Source of the DNA: Gnomoniopsis sp. IMI 355080
Lineage: Eukaryota > Ascomycota > Sordariomycetes > Diaporthales > Gnomoniaceae
Direction: 5' to 3'
Length of the DNA: 54,254 bases
Assembly (NCBI GenBank): GCA_027946555.1
Contig: JAPEVC010000233.1
Coordinates: forward strand, 1-54,254
Both the position numbers and the translations under genes were made by a program. Position 1 is the stretch's first letter. Each line of letters starts with the position of its first letter. The notes beneath the pieces are model-generated. The model worked only from the letters and a program-made list of their open reading frames with translations. It made no database searches and was not told where the DNA came from. Shown in pieces: positions 11,630 to 22,025 of the stretch.

Positions 11630-13827
11630 TTACAGGTACATCGTCTCAAACCCAATGACAACCCACTCTCCCGTCTCTGTATTCAACGTCACATTTGTCG
11701 CCAGTGTCTCACCACTCTGCAATGCGCCAGCCTCCACACTGCCCCCGGCAACTGGTCTCGTCAACCGTCCCGAGCCAGCCTCCATGGTGAAGTTCGCCAA
11801 TGGTAGGTCGTACGGATTCCTACTGGCCACACTGGGACTGCCATAGTACCGAGCCTCAGCCCTCTCAGCATTCAGGCTCAAAATGAAGTATCCTCGGTAG
11901 TAACCATCTTGCCACTGCAATTCCACATTTTCCTCAACATTAGCCTGCGCATCTGCCCGAGTCTCCAGAATGAGGCCTGCGTTGCCGGTAGAGCTGACCG
12001 CAGTGCCCGCGAATTCCACGCCTCTGGATCCCTCGCCTGTCCGAGGCGAGTAGTCTTCTTCATCAAGCCAGACCAGGTCGGACACCCAATTCTGGTGACT
12101 GTCTCCAGCAGTAAAGATCGTGTCTGTTATTCCGTTGCTGTAGAGGTGTTGGAGCGTGCGGTTTCGATTGGAAACATAGCCCTGAAGAAGACTTTAGTAT
12201 CGATCAGATCGAGCAAAAAGGAAGACTCACATCCCAGGCATCGCCGTTCAGCTGACCAGATTGGACTATTCGCGAGAAGACAATCTGATTCGCCACAACC
12301 CGATATATGACACCTCTGGAATTAGACTCGCTGAGTTGCCTATAAAACCAGTTTTCCTGGTGACTCCCCATGAGGCTTCTCCCTGCGTCGTTGTTAATAA
12401 GAGGGATGTAATCCTGATTCCACCCTAGGTCGGTAATAGACCTATCGTAATTTCTCGTATCGACAACGATACTGTTTCGTAAAATTAGCAAGCTACAAAT
12501 CCCGAGACAAAAGCCCTCAGAAATTCCTTCAGAACTCATATATCTTCGCGTCATTAGTGTGAGGTACTCACAGATCAAGTAACTTGCCCATCTGGAAACT
12601 CCGCCATACTCTCAAATTGTCGTCCAAATCCGTCTGCCGGATTGGCATCCACTCAAAATACGCACGCACAGCATTCATCTTCCGCTGGTCCACACTGATT
12701 GCCGGACCGTCGTTCAGGAAGCTCTCCTCCGTATTGTTCAGTGCGGACGATCCATCACGGTAACCATTGTTGGAGACTTCGTGATCGTCCCAAGTGGTGA
12801 TCCAAGCATGTGATTGGCCTAGAAGTTGCAGATCTGAGTCCAGCCGGTATTGAGAATGGCGAGTACGGTAGTCGCCAAGGGTGAAGAGGAGCCTGGGAGG
12901 ATCATGGGCACGTGGGCCACCTTGAGCACTCTCATATATAGAGTCCCCCAGATGAAGCTAGTGGTGTCAGCGCCAGCTTCTGAAATTAGTTGTGTCAAAC
13001 AGAGACTACTTACGACGTAGTCTTGGCTGTCCTTCCGGGCAGCGTTGCCGTACGCATTGAAATACCCATTAGCTGGAGAGGAGATGTCAGGCCTTATGAA
13101 AACAGCTACAAGGTACGGTGGCGGCTTTTACCATGGTTCGAGCAAGAGAATACTGCGAAGCTGAGCTCTTCGATATTTAAATCTTCAGTGGGTGTTGTCT
13201 TGGTGCGTCCGACTGGGCTAGAGTTCGCTGAACCGCAGACTGTGAACTGATAGTTGTATGTTGTCCACGGCTCGAGACCCCCTGCCTCAACCTATAATAC
13301 GTCACCCCGGTCAGCCATATTCCTTGAAGTGCTGGAAGAGAGTGCTGTACCTTTATCGTGAAATCGATATCACTGGTCGTATACGCCGTGCCAGAAGACA
13401 CGATAGGGCCAGTATAAGTCCCGTTGAGACTAGTGTTATTGGCACTAGCACTCTGCTCCCAAACCTTCCAGTCCACACACACAGGATTTGCATCCGCAGC
13501 AATGTACTGTTCGGTGTCATGGTTGTACAATGATGCTGTACCTGTCACAGTGATGCTGCTCTGGTCGCTCTCCACATGCGGCGCCACTCTCGTCCAGAGG
13601 ATAACGCTGTCTGGAAATGGGTCTCCAGACGCGACGCCATGGGTAAAGAAGAGTTCTTCCGGGGCGAAGGCAACATTCCCGCGTTTTTGAGAGCGCGTGT
13701 GGATATGCGCGGTGTCTAAACCCAGGTTGGTATGGACTAATCGGGAAGAGGGGGAATGGTAATTCAAATTGTTGGTGAGAGATGCCCAAATGCCGTGGGC
13801 AGCCAGGAGGACGACAGAAAAATGCAT
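11630..13827 (-). CDS. Secreted PhoD-type alkaline phosphatase/phosphodiesterase
   Basis: Six exons (13827-13351, 13291-13132, 13072-13014, 12957-12572, 12471-12231, 12181-11630) give exactly 625 codons (624 residues). All introns are GT-AG, 59, 59, 56, 100 and 49 nt. A hydrophobic N-terminus (MHFSVVLLAAHGIWASL) looks like a signal peptide. The N-terminal PhoD domain has FFTHGVASGDPFPDSVILWT. The catalytic domain reads SCSNHANGYFNAYG, HLGDSIYE, a TWDDHEVSNNGYRDGS block, DTRNYDRSITDLGWN, GRSLMGSHQENWFY and TAGDSHQNWVSDL, the metal-binding and catalytic landmarks of this family. PhoD enzymes release phosphate from phosphoesters, often outside the cell under phosphate starvation. For the fourth intron the acceptor at 12472 was chosen because it restores LLDLIVVDTRNYDRS; an upstream AG would add a few residues. 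Confidence 0.9.
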
Positions 13828-14745
13828 CTTCAGTATAAATTTTACGTCTTACTGGAGAATTTTGGGCATTGAGATGAGTGAAGTTGTTGATGAAGAGGAG
13901 GTCTAGACTTCAAGGTTGGTCACACCAAAGCATTCCAGGTCTATCTCCTCATTCGACCCGAATTGATGTGGTGCACCAAATGGCTATTGATATAACGTTA
14001 GATGCTTGTGTAACTCTCATCTCTATCATACTAGACACTCATCCAATCCATTCTGTCTACATTTCTGCCAGAATTGCATAGCCTGACCGAGAAGAGAAGT
14101 TGGAAGGTGGAAATAGCCTATTTTTTACCTCTGCTGGAAATGGTAGACCTACATAGAACGTGCAAAGAACGTGCAAGCGTAATCGAAAGTCATTGGATAG
14201 ACTTCAGTGAATTGCTTACTTGCTCTAGCTGTATGATAGGTCCATAACTCTAGCCGGACCTAACTTTACGTGCGGGAGCAATAGTCATGTCTTGGCTTGC
14301 GTGCTAGACTTCAATCAATATAGAGATAGAATTCCGTATAATGGGTTCGTGTACGAGGTCTCCTCAACAACAACCCCATCCCCCAGAATTGACCCGAAGT
14401 GCGGACGGCTGCTCTTAGCCAACGTCTTGCTATAATGCACTGAATTACCTAGATTTTGGCAATTGGAAAGCTTTGAACACTTATTTCTGAACAAAAGATG
14501 TCTATATTAGCCTCGTACACTTCGTGCACTTTGAAAGGCACTGCATAACAAACTTTTACTTGAGTCTCCCCTTGTTCACAAATTAATAATTCATCTTCCA
14601 ATATTTCGGGATAAGGTATGTGAATGGATCATCTACCTGGGCTTGGTCTCAGTCATGTAAATTTATCAGGTTTCTGCTACCTGAATCATAACAGAGCCAG
14701 TGTGCCGTTATCTCGTTCCAAATCACACACATTACAAGCTTCATT
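13828..14745. other. Intergenic region with presumed PhoD promoter
   Basis: This lies upstream of the PhoD gene and downstream of the kinase gene, both on the minus strand. It holds an 11-bp tandem repeat with CACGTT cores (listed separately) and a third ACGTG at 14268-14272. Otherwise it is AT-leaning DNA without a supported reading frame. Confidence 0.6.
14155..14176 (-). promoter_or_regulatory. Tandem CACGTT sites, possible Pho4/NUC-1-type elements
   Basis: The unit agaacgtgcaa occurs twice head to tail (14155-14165 and 14166-14176). Read on the minus strand each contains CACGTT, the lower-affinity form of the CACGTG/CACGTT site bound by the bHLH phosphate regulator Pho4 in yeast (NUC-1 in Neurospora). 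They lie about 330 bp upstream of the PhoD start codon. Their function here is inferred from position and sequence only. Confidence 0.4.
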
Positions 14746-16357
14746 CTACATCTTGAACCATTCATGCATCAGCACCTCTTCAGCACTCAGGCGCTCCTCA
14801 GCTTCGTAACGGAACAGCCTATACAGTAGATCCGCGATGAGCTCCTGCTCCACCTTGGGTGTGGTCAAAGACTCCGTTGCCGATCCGTCTTGGCCCTCGT
14901 CCGGGTCAAAAATTTGTATAGGCTTGCTCAAGGCCACCTCGAGTGACCACTCCTCCCTGTCCTCTCCGTCTCTAATATAAGTCCCCTTGTCGTCGAAGAA
15001 GTCCTTTCGCGCCTCCCACTTTTCCCACCACGCCTGGGGTGGCTTGCCAAAGAATCGCACCATCTCTGCTAGCAGTTCGTCCTTGTCAAAAATCATGTAG
15101 AAGAGCGGGAGTTGTTCTCGGATTTCAAAAAGTGTGCAGCCTAACGCCCATAGGTCACTGCCTAGACCTATGGCATTGTCTTGTTCCAGTAGCACCTCAG
15201 GCGGCAGATAGTTCTCTGGGATGCCTATGCTTTCCGGAGGCGCCGAAATTGGAAACGATTCGCCAAAGTCAATCACGCAGATTCGATCAGTCAAGTACTC
15301 GTCACCCAGACGTGAGATATCGGCAGGAATGGTTAGGTATCGCGGTGAAGACGCTGGGGGGTCCTCGCCAGAAACAGTACGCACATGGGCCTTGTCAGGT
15401 TGGCCTAGGAGCGCAAGTAACTTGTCCTCAGGCAGCTGATTGAGTTTGGCCAGTTTGACGAGGATGTTAGAGGGTCGAAAGTCTGAAATATTGTCAGCTG
15501 CTAGCAGGAGTTGTAGAAAGCATAGCAGAAAAGTACCTACCTCCGTGGCAGAGGCCATATTTGTGTAAACAACTCATAGCCAAAGTAGCCTGACGGGCCA
15601 TGGACCTAAGAATATACCCAGGCTCTTCTTTTAAGCTCAACCAGAGACGTGGCGAAACGCAAGGGCCGAGGACTGGGAGTACGATGCACTGGTGCAATCC
15701 ATTTGGCCCTGCAATGGAGAAAGAATCAAGCGGGATGGCGATGTACTCGGCTCCGGGAGTGGACCGATCCAATTTTTCCAAGGCAAGGTCGGGTAGAGTT
15801 TCTGGATTCACATCCCCGGCCATGACCTTCACGGCAACATATCCAGGATCCTGCATGTCCCGACAGAGCCACACGGTACCGAAGCCGCCGTGACCCAGCT
15901 TGTGAATAACACGGTACCGGCCAGCTGCGTCGAGCGTGTCACCAAGATGTACCGGATGGAAACCGCCCTCTTCATATTCTTCCAACCGTTCGAGACCTTC
16001 GTTTATTCCCTCTAAATAGGTGCCGTGAGAATTCACTGGTGCCCGGTCGAAACCTCCATTAAAGTCAAGTAGCACATCGTCGATTATTTCGTGATCAGGG
16101 GTCCCCGCATTGTCGACGGTGTGGCCTGGTCGAATGGATCCAGATTGATTCTTGCTGGGCATGATCATCGACAACCAGATTCTCCTGGTTGAAGGGAAAT
16201 CTACAGCCGACTGACACACATAAAGGCCGCGAATAGCCAATGGAAATCTGGAAGGCCTCGAGTGAAGAACGTAGGTGTCAACAGCAAGGTCAAGGGAAGA
16301 GCGTGCGATCATGAACCTTTCTTGACGCGGAGTGCCATGGGCCCTAGGACAATTCAT
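14746..16357 (-). CDS. SRPK-like serine/threonine protein kinase
   Basis: Two exons, 16357-15541 and 15482-14746, separated by a 58-nt intron (GTAGGT...TTTCAG), give up to 517 residues. Kinase landmarks are HPVHLGDTLDAAGRYRVIHK leading into the Gly loop LGHGGFGTVWL, the VAVKV lysine, the catalytic loop HGDFRPSNIL (split by the intron), CVIDFGES as the DFG motif, YLPPEVLLE in the APE position and LGSDLWALGCTLFEI. The HPVHLGD lead-in and the split layout place it with fungal SRPK-like kinases; an SR-protein substrate is not shown. The start is uncertain: ATGs at 16357, 16312 and 16168 are in frame, and the ~77 residues before 16168 look poorly conserved, so translation may begin at MIMPSKNQS (16168). 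Confidence 0.85.
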
Positions 16358-17562
16358 CCCAATGGAGTAGAGATAGAATGGGAAAGTCGGAGTACGCAAC
16401 CAAAGTCCTGGGGTGTTGACTCTTGAGTGGCCCCTGGCCGCCTGGTCCCATAAGATTCTAAAGAGGAAATAGCCGCAAGCTCCTCACCTACCCAGGTAAG
16501 CGCGCGGCAAAGTCACCTACCAAGAATTTGTTTCTACATAAAGACTCCAGGGCTTTGTCTTTCCGAAAAAAATAAAAATTGTATGGTACCAAATGAGCGT
16601 CATCAATTAATTGGACGTTATAAATATATTGTAGGCCCACTGCTCAGAGTCCTGAATACTTACACACAGAAGCTCTTGAGATAAAAGCAGAAGTCCTAAC
16701 AATGCACAACACGATCATTCCCTCTTCGATATTAACGCCGTATGATATGATGTAGCGAATTCACTATGACCCGAACTGAAACCATGGTGGCAGGTTTGGC
16801 GTTGAAGCCGACGTGGAATCGATGGTAGATTTGCAATTGCAGGGAGCAGAGTGCATTGCAGATGCTCCCAGGCTGTCTCCTGAACTTGTAGGTTGCAGGA
16901 ACCTCTCTATATACAGCAAGAAGGTCACTCTGCATACATATAAGAAGGGGGTAGAAAAGTGGCGGAATGCGTTCAATCATCTGCCGAGACTCCACCATAT
17001 ATCATTGAGTTCCGGCATTCCAAAAGGCTGGGTGGGGTATGTATGTCGGGAGTGATGAATGTTACGGTACCAAACGAGTGTGATGAATCGACTGAACACT
17101 CTAACTACCTCAAAAGCTTCAAGACCGGCTATTGTCTGACGAAATTCTTGCACATAGATAACTGGTTCATCTACTGCATAATACTACTTTGTCTCCTTGA
17201 CATTAAATATATATCAGGGCGTGATTGAGGTTATCGCCACCAAGGTGGCTTGATGGTTAGCCGTACAGGAAAACGCTCGTTGAGACAACACAAAGCTTGT
17301 GTTTGAGCACATAACAAGTAATCCTTGGACAACGACGATGACTATCTCCTAGGTACGCTTGGAAAAAACTCAATATTGGTTTGTATAGTACCTAGTTAAG
17401 CAAACAAGCGCAGTAGCTTCCAACGGCGTATAAATACATGTATAAGCGTCTGCTTCATCATCGCAACTTCCTGACCATCCATACCCTCACTCACATGCTC
17501 TCAACTCTCTACACCTAGAGAACACAGACATCCCAATCCCAGTTCTGTCAACATTCCGCAAA
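16358..17562. other. Divergent intergenic region
   Basis: This separates the kinase gene (minus) from the 71-residue protein gene (plus), so it should hold both promoters. It contains a pair of similar ~25-nt words (16583-16607 and 17064-17088, 20 of 25 identical) and a TATA box near the right end. No reading frame here shows family resemblance. Confidence 0.55.
17429..17436 (+). promoter_or_regulatory. TATA box of the small-protein gene
   Basis: TATAAATA matches the TATA consensus exactly and lies 127 bp upstream of the ATG at 17563. A CT-rich stretch, the usual fungal start-site region, lies in between. Confidence 0.6.
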
Positions 17563-17836
17563 ATGCCAGTCACGGACGCCCTTCGTACGTCCACCCCTCC
17601 CCCCATGAATGAATCTTATCCCATCTGACCACCACCATGCAGAGCCCCCTTTGACGCCCGGCGAGAGGGTTGTCGTCAAATCCTACGGAGGGTGGACCCC
17701 ATTCATGCAGTCTATGGGCCTCAAGCCATGGAAGGACGAAGACGCGCAGGAGGGCAAGCAGATTGCCGCGACATTCGCCGCTGGGAATGAGGATGACAAG
17801 ACGAACAGCAGCAGCTCAAAGTCAGGTACCAAGTAG
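17563..17836 (+). CDS. Conserved small protein of 71 residues, function unknown
   Basis: A 22-nt first exon (17563-17584) is joined across a 58-nt intron (17585-17642, GTACGT...TGCAG) to exon 2 (17643-17836), giving 72 codons. The product begins MPVTDALQPPLTPGERVVVK and contains a Trp-rich block GGWTPFMQSMGLKPWKDEDA followed by EGKQIAATFAAGNEDD and a Ser/Lys tail. It has no signal peptide or membrane segment. The GW..FM.S.GLKPW..ED..EGK pattern resembles a family of short uncharacterised ascomycete proteins as I remember them; I know no function. The ATG is supported by the in-frame splice and by a TATA box 127 bp upstream, which suggests a regulated or strongly expressed gene. Confidence 0.7.
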
Positions 17837-18293
17837 ACGTGTGGGTCGAATCTCGGGGTGGGAGTGCGAGGCCAATGGTTGCGGGACTGAGTAGTCTGAC
17901 CTCTCAAGCTGAATGGTTTGGCATACTCAATGTACGGGCCGCTTTTGGGGAACCTGAGCAGATCATTGAATAGGGGTCAAAAGCCCTCACGAATACCTGT
18001 GAATGTGACAGAAATCTAAAAGAACTTGTGCACCTCATGACTTGCAATACGCTGGTGGAAGTAGTGTAATTCTGATGTTGCTCGACCTCCTGGCTATTAA
18101 CCCTTAAAGTAAGCAACCACATGGGTATCGTACCGCGCGACGCCAAAACGTACAGTAATGTCCCAAAATGTCCTGGACACCATTTCTGACTCTATCTTAT
18201 AATTACAACGTTGCTCTGACAAAGCGTGTCTTCGGTTCCATGCGTTGTCACATCCCAAGCTGTGACATACCGATCGTACCTCCTCGTCGCCCT
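17837..18293. other. Convergent intergenic region
   Basis: 3' flanks of the 71-residue protein gene (plus) and the large disordered-protein gene (minus). Nothing else is recognisable. Confidence 0.5.
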
Positions 18294-21200
18294 TCAGTCC
18301 GCCCAGACATTGGCGTGCATCGCCACCATAGGGTCTCCCACATTGGCGAAGCGACTAGGAACAGTCTCCGCTTGCTGTTTCGGTGGGGCCTCCTTCTCCA
18401 CGTGGGTATTGAAGCTCGTGTCAAATCCCCAACTATTGTCAAGAAAGTCATCGATGTTGTCAAGAACTGCGCTGACATCGTCAACAGGATCAATATTCTC
18501 CTGCTGCTCGGTGGCGTCCATAATCATGGGACTATTCGTCTTCTCCGATGACGACTGGAAAAGTCGGGCATTATCATCCACAGCCTCGGCAAGCTCAGAT
18601 GTCTTTTGCCTTGTCTGGGAAGCCTGAATGAAAGCCTCGGCCATGGCGTCGATGGGCTGGCTGCCGTCCGTTTGTTGAGATTCTGACGGTAGCAGTCTCT
18701 GACTTCTTCTTGGGGGACCCATCTTCCGTTTCGACATGGCCTCAAAGTGCTTGGCGAACTTGTCGTCGTGATCAGGCAACACGTCCGCATTCGCAGTGTC
18801 ACATTCCGACGGAGGTGGAGAGGCAGCTCTAGTCTGCGAGCGAGTAATACGAATGGACGCGGTCTTGTTCCCCTTTGAGTCAAAATACGAGAGATCTTCT
18901 TCCACGTAGATCTCGTTGTCTCTCGATTCGAGCGCAGGAACTGGCTGTTCCTCACCAGGCAGCGGCGCGAAGGTCACACGGCGCTTCGGTTTCGAAGGAA
19001 TTGGCGTACCAACCAACCTACGGGAGGCACTGCCCAAGCCTCGCAGAATACTTCCATCTGATGAGGCGCGCTTTTTTGAGGGCGAAGGTATCATGAAGTC
19101 TGAGAATTTCTTCAAAGATAGAGAAAAATCCGGACTCGGTAGTCGGTCTCCAGCCCATGGTGTTTGCGATGCCGGTGAGAATGCGAGTGCTTGGCCAGCC
19201 AGAAAGCTAAGCTTCGACGTGGTCTCGTTGGATATTGTATCAATACTCGTGATGACTGGCATGGGGAGATCGGTCCCACCCTTTGCCCAAGGGCTTTGCA
19301 CAGGCGCCTCTTCCACCGTCGGGATTGGAGAGTCAAAATTGACCGCAGTTTCGTCAAAGTTCAAAGCCGAATTCTCGAGTCTCCCTATGGACTGTTCGAT
19401 CTGTTGAATGGATGCCGTGGGAATTAACAAGTCCCCCTTGATTGAAATTGTGGGATTTTCTTGTTGACTTTCCTTTGATTCAGGAGCCACACTGGTGTCT
19501 GAACACTCGGTGACTGAATCTGGGGTCTGTCGATGTCCGGCAGATGACCGCCCGTCTGAGCAATTTTCGAACTCATTTTCCTTGATTTCAGCATACGCAT
19601 CGATGATAGATCCTAATGTGACCTCAGAAGACCTCGACTCCGCAGCAGAAGCTTCAGTTACGACAGGCTCGTTACTAGCGTCGCCGGTATGACTGGCATC
19701 ACCTGGCGAGGAAACGCTCATACAGCTCGATAACTCTGAGCTCGAATCCATGTCGTCTGCGATTGATTCCGTGACTCTATGATCGCTGAACGCCAGATCC
19801 AGCCCCCGTCTGTCATCCACAACAGCAGCTTCATCGCATTGAGTCTCGGCTGTGTGTCGATTTTGAATGTTCACAAAGCTTGACCATTCAACATCAGGGG
19901 TGTGATCAGGACCTTGTTCCACCGTCAATAGTCCACCTTCATCCTTAGAGGTCATGCCGTGTTTCGTGGAGGGACCCTCAATATCTTGCGTATCTATGAA
20001 TGTTGTCCAGTCTGGGTCATCTGTGTCGTCTGCATCCTGCGAAACAGCCTGAACATCCTTGGCGACTTTGACGGACGGTGAAGGCTTCTCGGATGCAGTT
20101 GACAAAGTCTGTGTGTTGATATATGTCGACCAGTCCGGGCTCGAAGGATCGTTTTTGTCAACAGCCCCGCGGGTTACCGGGAAATGACCTTCAGGAGCAT
20201 TTGTAGTCACAACAGTTGACTGCGCCTTGTGTTGCATTGATACAGGGGACAGCTCCTGAGTGCAAGCATGCGTAGATAGGTCGGGCTCGTCCGTGCCGCA
20301 GGTCTGCGACCTCTCGCACTTTAATTGTCCCAAAGCCACAGCTTCCGATTCTGGCCGCCTCTCGACCGCTGGCAAGGCTTCGTTGATCTGTGCTTGCATC
20401 GCCTGAATTCCAGAACTTATTTCACCGGCCTCTTTCATGTGTTCATTAGACATCAAAGCCATCTCTAGCGCTGTAGGTGTAATTTCTTGGTTGTCGCTCG
20501 AAACCACTTCCATCTGACAGTCTAAAGGTGCTGGAGCACAAACTCCGTCGTCTTTAACACACAATTGGTCAACTTTTCGGTTGGGAAGCTCGGTTGCGAG
20601 TGTAGGAGCACCCTGTTGTGACAGTGTAAATTTGCATGTCGTGGTTTTTGTTTGATGCCTTGGTTGGACATTTTGATTTCTTTCAGGACTCTTTGATGCC
20701 GCTTGATGGAAGTAGAAGCTGTTGTCTTGCTGGCTAGCACCCAACGCTCGCCTCATTGTCCCCTTGGCAAGATTGCTTGAGGTTTCCTGAGGCATCCTTT
20801 GGCTTATTGGGATGTGAGTCTGGCTTGCGTCCAAAGTTGCGTCGCACATATCTTGGTGAGCGATTTGAGTAGTCGAAACGTTGTCTGCCGTCTTCTTTCG
20901 TTGACTCAAAATGTGACCTGAATTGGCCATGACTGATCGCTGGCTCACTGTGAAATTGGGGTCGAGATCCACCGTCTCTGCGGCGACGCATCGGCGAGAC
21001 CAGGAAGCATCACCACTGTTCCTCTTGTCCTGTCGACTGGGTGTGTTATCAGCATTCGAAGTCAAAGGCTGCTTTAGCGGAGACCGCGAGGCATTTCTCG
21101 AGGGTGCAATTGATGGCATGGACAGTTCGTCTTCTGACGAATCCGGATCTTGAATCAGCAATTGCCTTGTGGGTGGTTGCGGTGTACGTGCGGTTTGCAG

Positions 21201-22025
21201 CACACTTGGGGTTTTGATAGGTATGTTCCCCATTCGAGAGGCATCAAAACTTGCAAACTTAGGGCCCCAATGTGCCGCAAGCTCATCCTCGTGCGTGAAG
21301 GAGTCTGGTGCGGACTGCGGTACGATCTCAGCAAGCCGATCTTGCAACAGGTTGTTTCTCATCTTTGCTGCGGTCTGACTAGGGGACTCTACCGGAGCCA
21401 ACTTCCTTGAGGCTTCGGACTTGCGCTTCTTCGACCCCTGCTTGCGAAGCCAGTCTCGATCTGCGGATCTCTTCCTTGTGGTTGTTGACTGCTGGGTCTC
21501 GTCCTGCTGGGATGCCCAGAATGGATCCGTGATCACTGGAACGCTCTTGACTGTTTCCCTCCATGTCCGAATCCGGTTGAACTCTTCCTCAGCCATGTAT
21601 TGATTCTTCCTTGCCGATGGTGGGTTGGTGGTCTCTGGGCTAGGCAGCGGGTAGAGACTGGTTCTCTGGGTGTCAGGAAGGTCGTCGATAGCCCTGCCCG
21701 AGCTGGGGCCTCTGGCAGCCTCGACCGTGGTCATGGATCGGCGACTCTGGCTATGAACCTTGCGCTGTGCACCCTGACGTTGTGCTCGCTTCGACTTCCA
21801 TGGGTTGTTCCATGACTTGCTGCTGAATGGCCCCTTGAGCCTTGCACAGAGGAGGTAGGGCAGATTACCGTTGAGGAACTGAACTGCTTTTGCTTCGATG
21901 CGCAGTCGACGATGTTCGGGAGCCTCGTAGTACTCGTCCTCGGAGCCTGAGTAGAGGATGTCGTCGTGCTGTGTCTCGCAGTAAATTGGCTCTTCGCCGA
22001 CTTGGTCTACATCTTGACATTGCAT
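18294..22025 (-). CDS. Large, mostly disordered protein with a 41-residue Trp repeat and RVTF motif, function unknown
   Basis: A single exon of 1243 residues from the ATG at 22025. The frame is open further upstream to 22265 but has no earlier ATG. The N-terminus carries a short conserved-looking block, EEPIYCETQ, then RRLRIEAKAVQFLNGNLPYL and a GPF..KSWNNPWKSKR run, similar to fungal proteins loosely labelled protamine-like. The rest is polar and low complexity, with about 26 SQ/TQ pairs. Three units of the form [DE]W[ST][TS][FY][IV][ND][TI]Q occur with Trp at residues 632, 673 and 714, exactly 41 apart. Near the C-terminus KPKRRVTFAPLPGEE contains RVTF, a match to the PP1-docking RVxF motif. 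A basic, partly disordered nuclear protein seems likely; I assign no activity. It is head to head with cdc11. Confidence 0.75.
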   Translation of the reverse strand: MQCQDVDQVGEEPIYCETQHDDILYSGSEDEYYEAPEHRRLRIEAKAVQFLNGNLPYLLCARLKGPFSSKSWNNPWKSKRAQRQGAQRKVHSQSRRSMTTVEAARGPSSGRAIDDLPDTQRTSLYPLPSPETTNPPSARKNQYMAEEEFNRIRTWRETVKSVPVITDPFWASQQDETQQSTTTRKRSADRDWLRKQGSKKRKSEASRKLAPVESPSQTAAKMRNNLLQDRLAEIVPQSAPDSFTHEDELAAHWGPKFASFDASRMGNIPIKTPSVLQTARTPQPPTRQLLIQDPDSSEDELSMPSIAPSRNASRSPLKQPLTSNADNTPSRQDKRNSGDASWSRRCVAAETVDLDPNFTVSQRSVMANSGHILSQRKKTADNVSTTQIAHQDMCDATLDASQTHIPISQRMPQETSSNLAKGTMRRALGASQQDNSFYFHQAASKSPERNQNVQPRHQTKTTTCKFTLSQQGAPTLATELPNRKVDQLCVKDDGVCAPAPLDCQMEVVSSDNQEITPTALEMALMSNEHMKEAGEISSGIQAMQAQINEALPAVERRPESEAVALGQLKCERSQTCGTDEPDLSTHACTQELSPVSMQHKAQSTVVTTNAPEGHFPVTRGAVDKNDPSSPDWSTYINTQTLSTASEKPSPSVKVAKDVQAVSQDADDTDDPDWTTFIDTQDIEGPSTKHGMTSKDEGGLLTVEQGPDHTPDVEWSSFVNIQNRHTAETQCDEAAVVDDRRGLDLAFSDHRVTESIADDMDSSSELSSCMSVSSPGDASHTGDASNEPVVTEASAAESRSSEVTLGSIIDAYAEIKENEFENCSDGRSSAGHRQTPDSVTECSDTSVAPESKESQQENPTISIKGDLLIPTASIQQIEQSIGRLENSALNFDETAVNFDSPIPTVEEAPVQSPWAKGGTDLPMPVITSIDTISNETTSKLSFLAGQALAFSPASQTPWAGDRLPSPDFSLSLKKFSDFMIPSPSKKRASSDGSILRGLGSASRRLVGTPIPSKPKRRVTFAPLPGEEQPVPALESRDNEIYVEEDLSYFDSKGNKTASIRITRSQTRAASPPPSECDTANADVLPDHDDKFAKHFEAMSKRKMGPPRRSQRLLPSESQQTDGSQPIDAMAEAFIQASQTRQKTSELAEAVDDNARLFQSSSEKTNSPMIMDATEQQENIDPVDDVSAVLDNIDDFLDNSWGFDTSFNTHVEKEAPPKQQAETVPSRFANVGDPMVAMHANVWAD

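Noticed and set aside
16358..16399. Fourteen-codon upstream extension of the kinase frame
   Set aside because: It begins with TTG rather than ATG; the first in-frame ATG is at 16357.
17240..17300. Possible A box (ggtggcttgatggttagcc)
   Set aside because: No B box follows at tRNA distance and no cloverleaf can be drawn.
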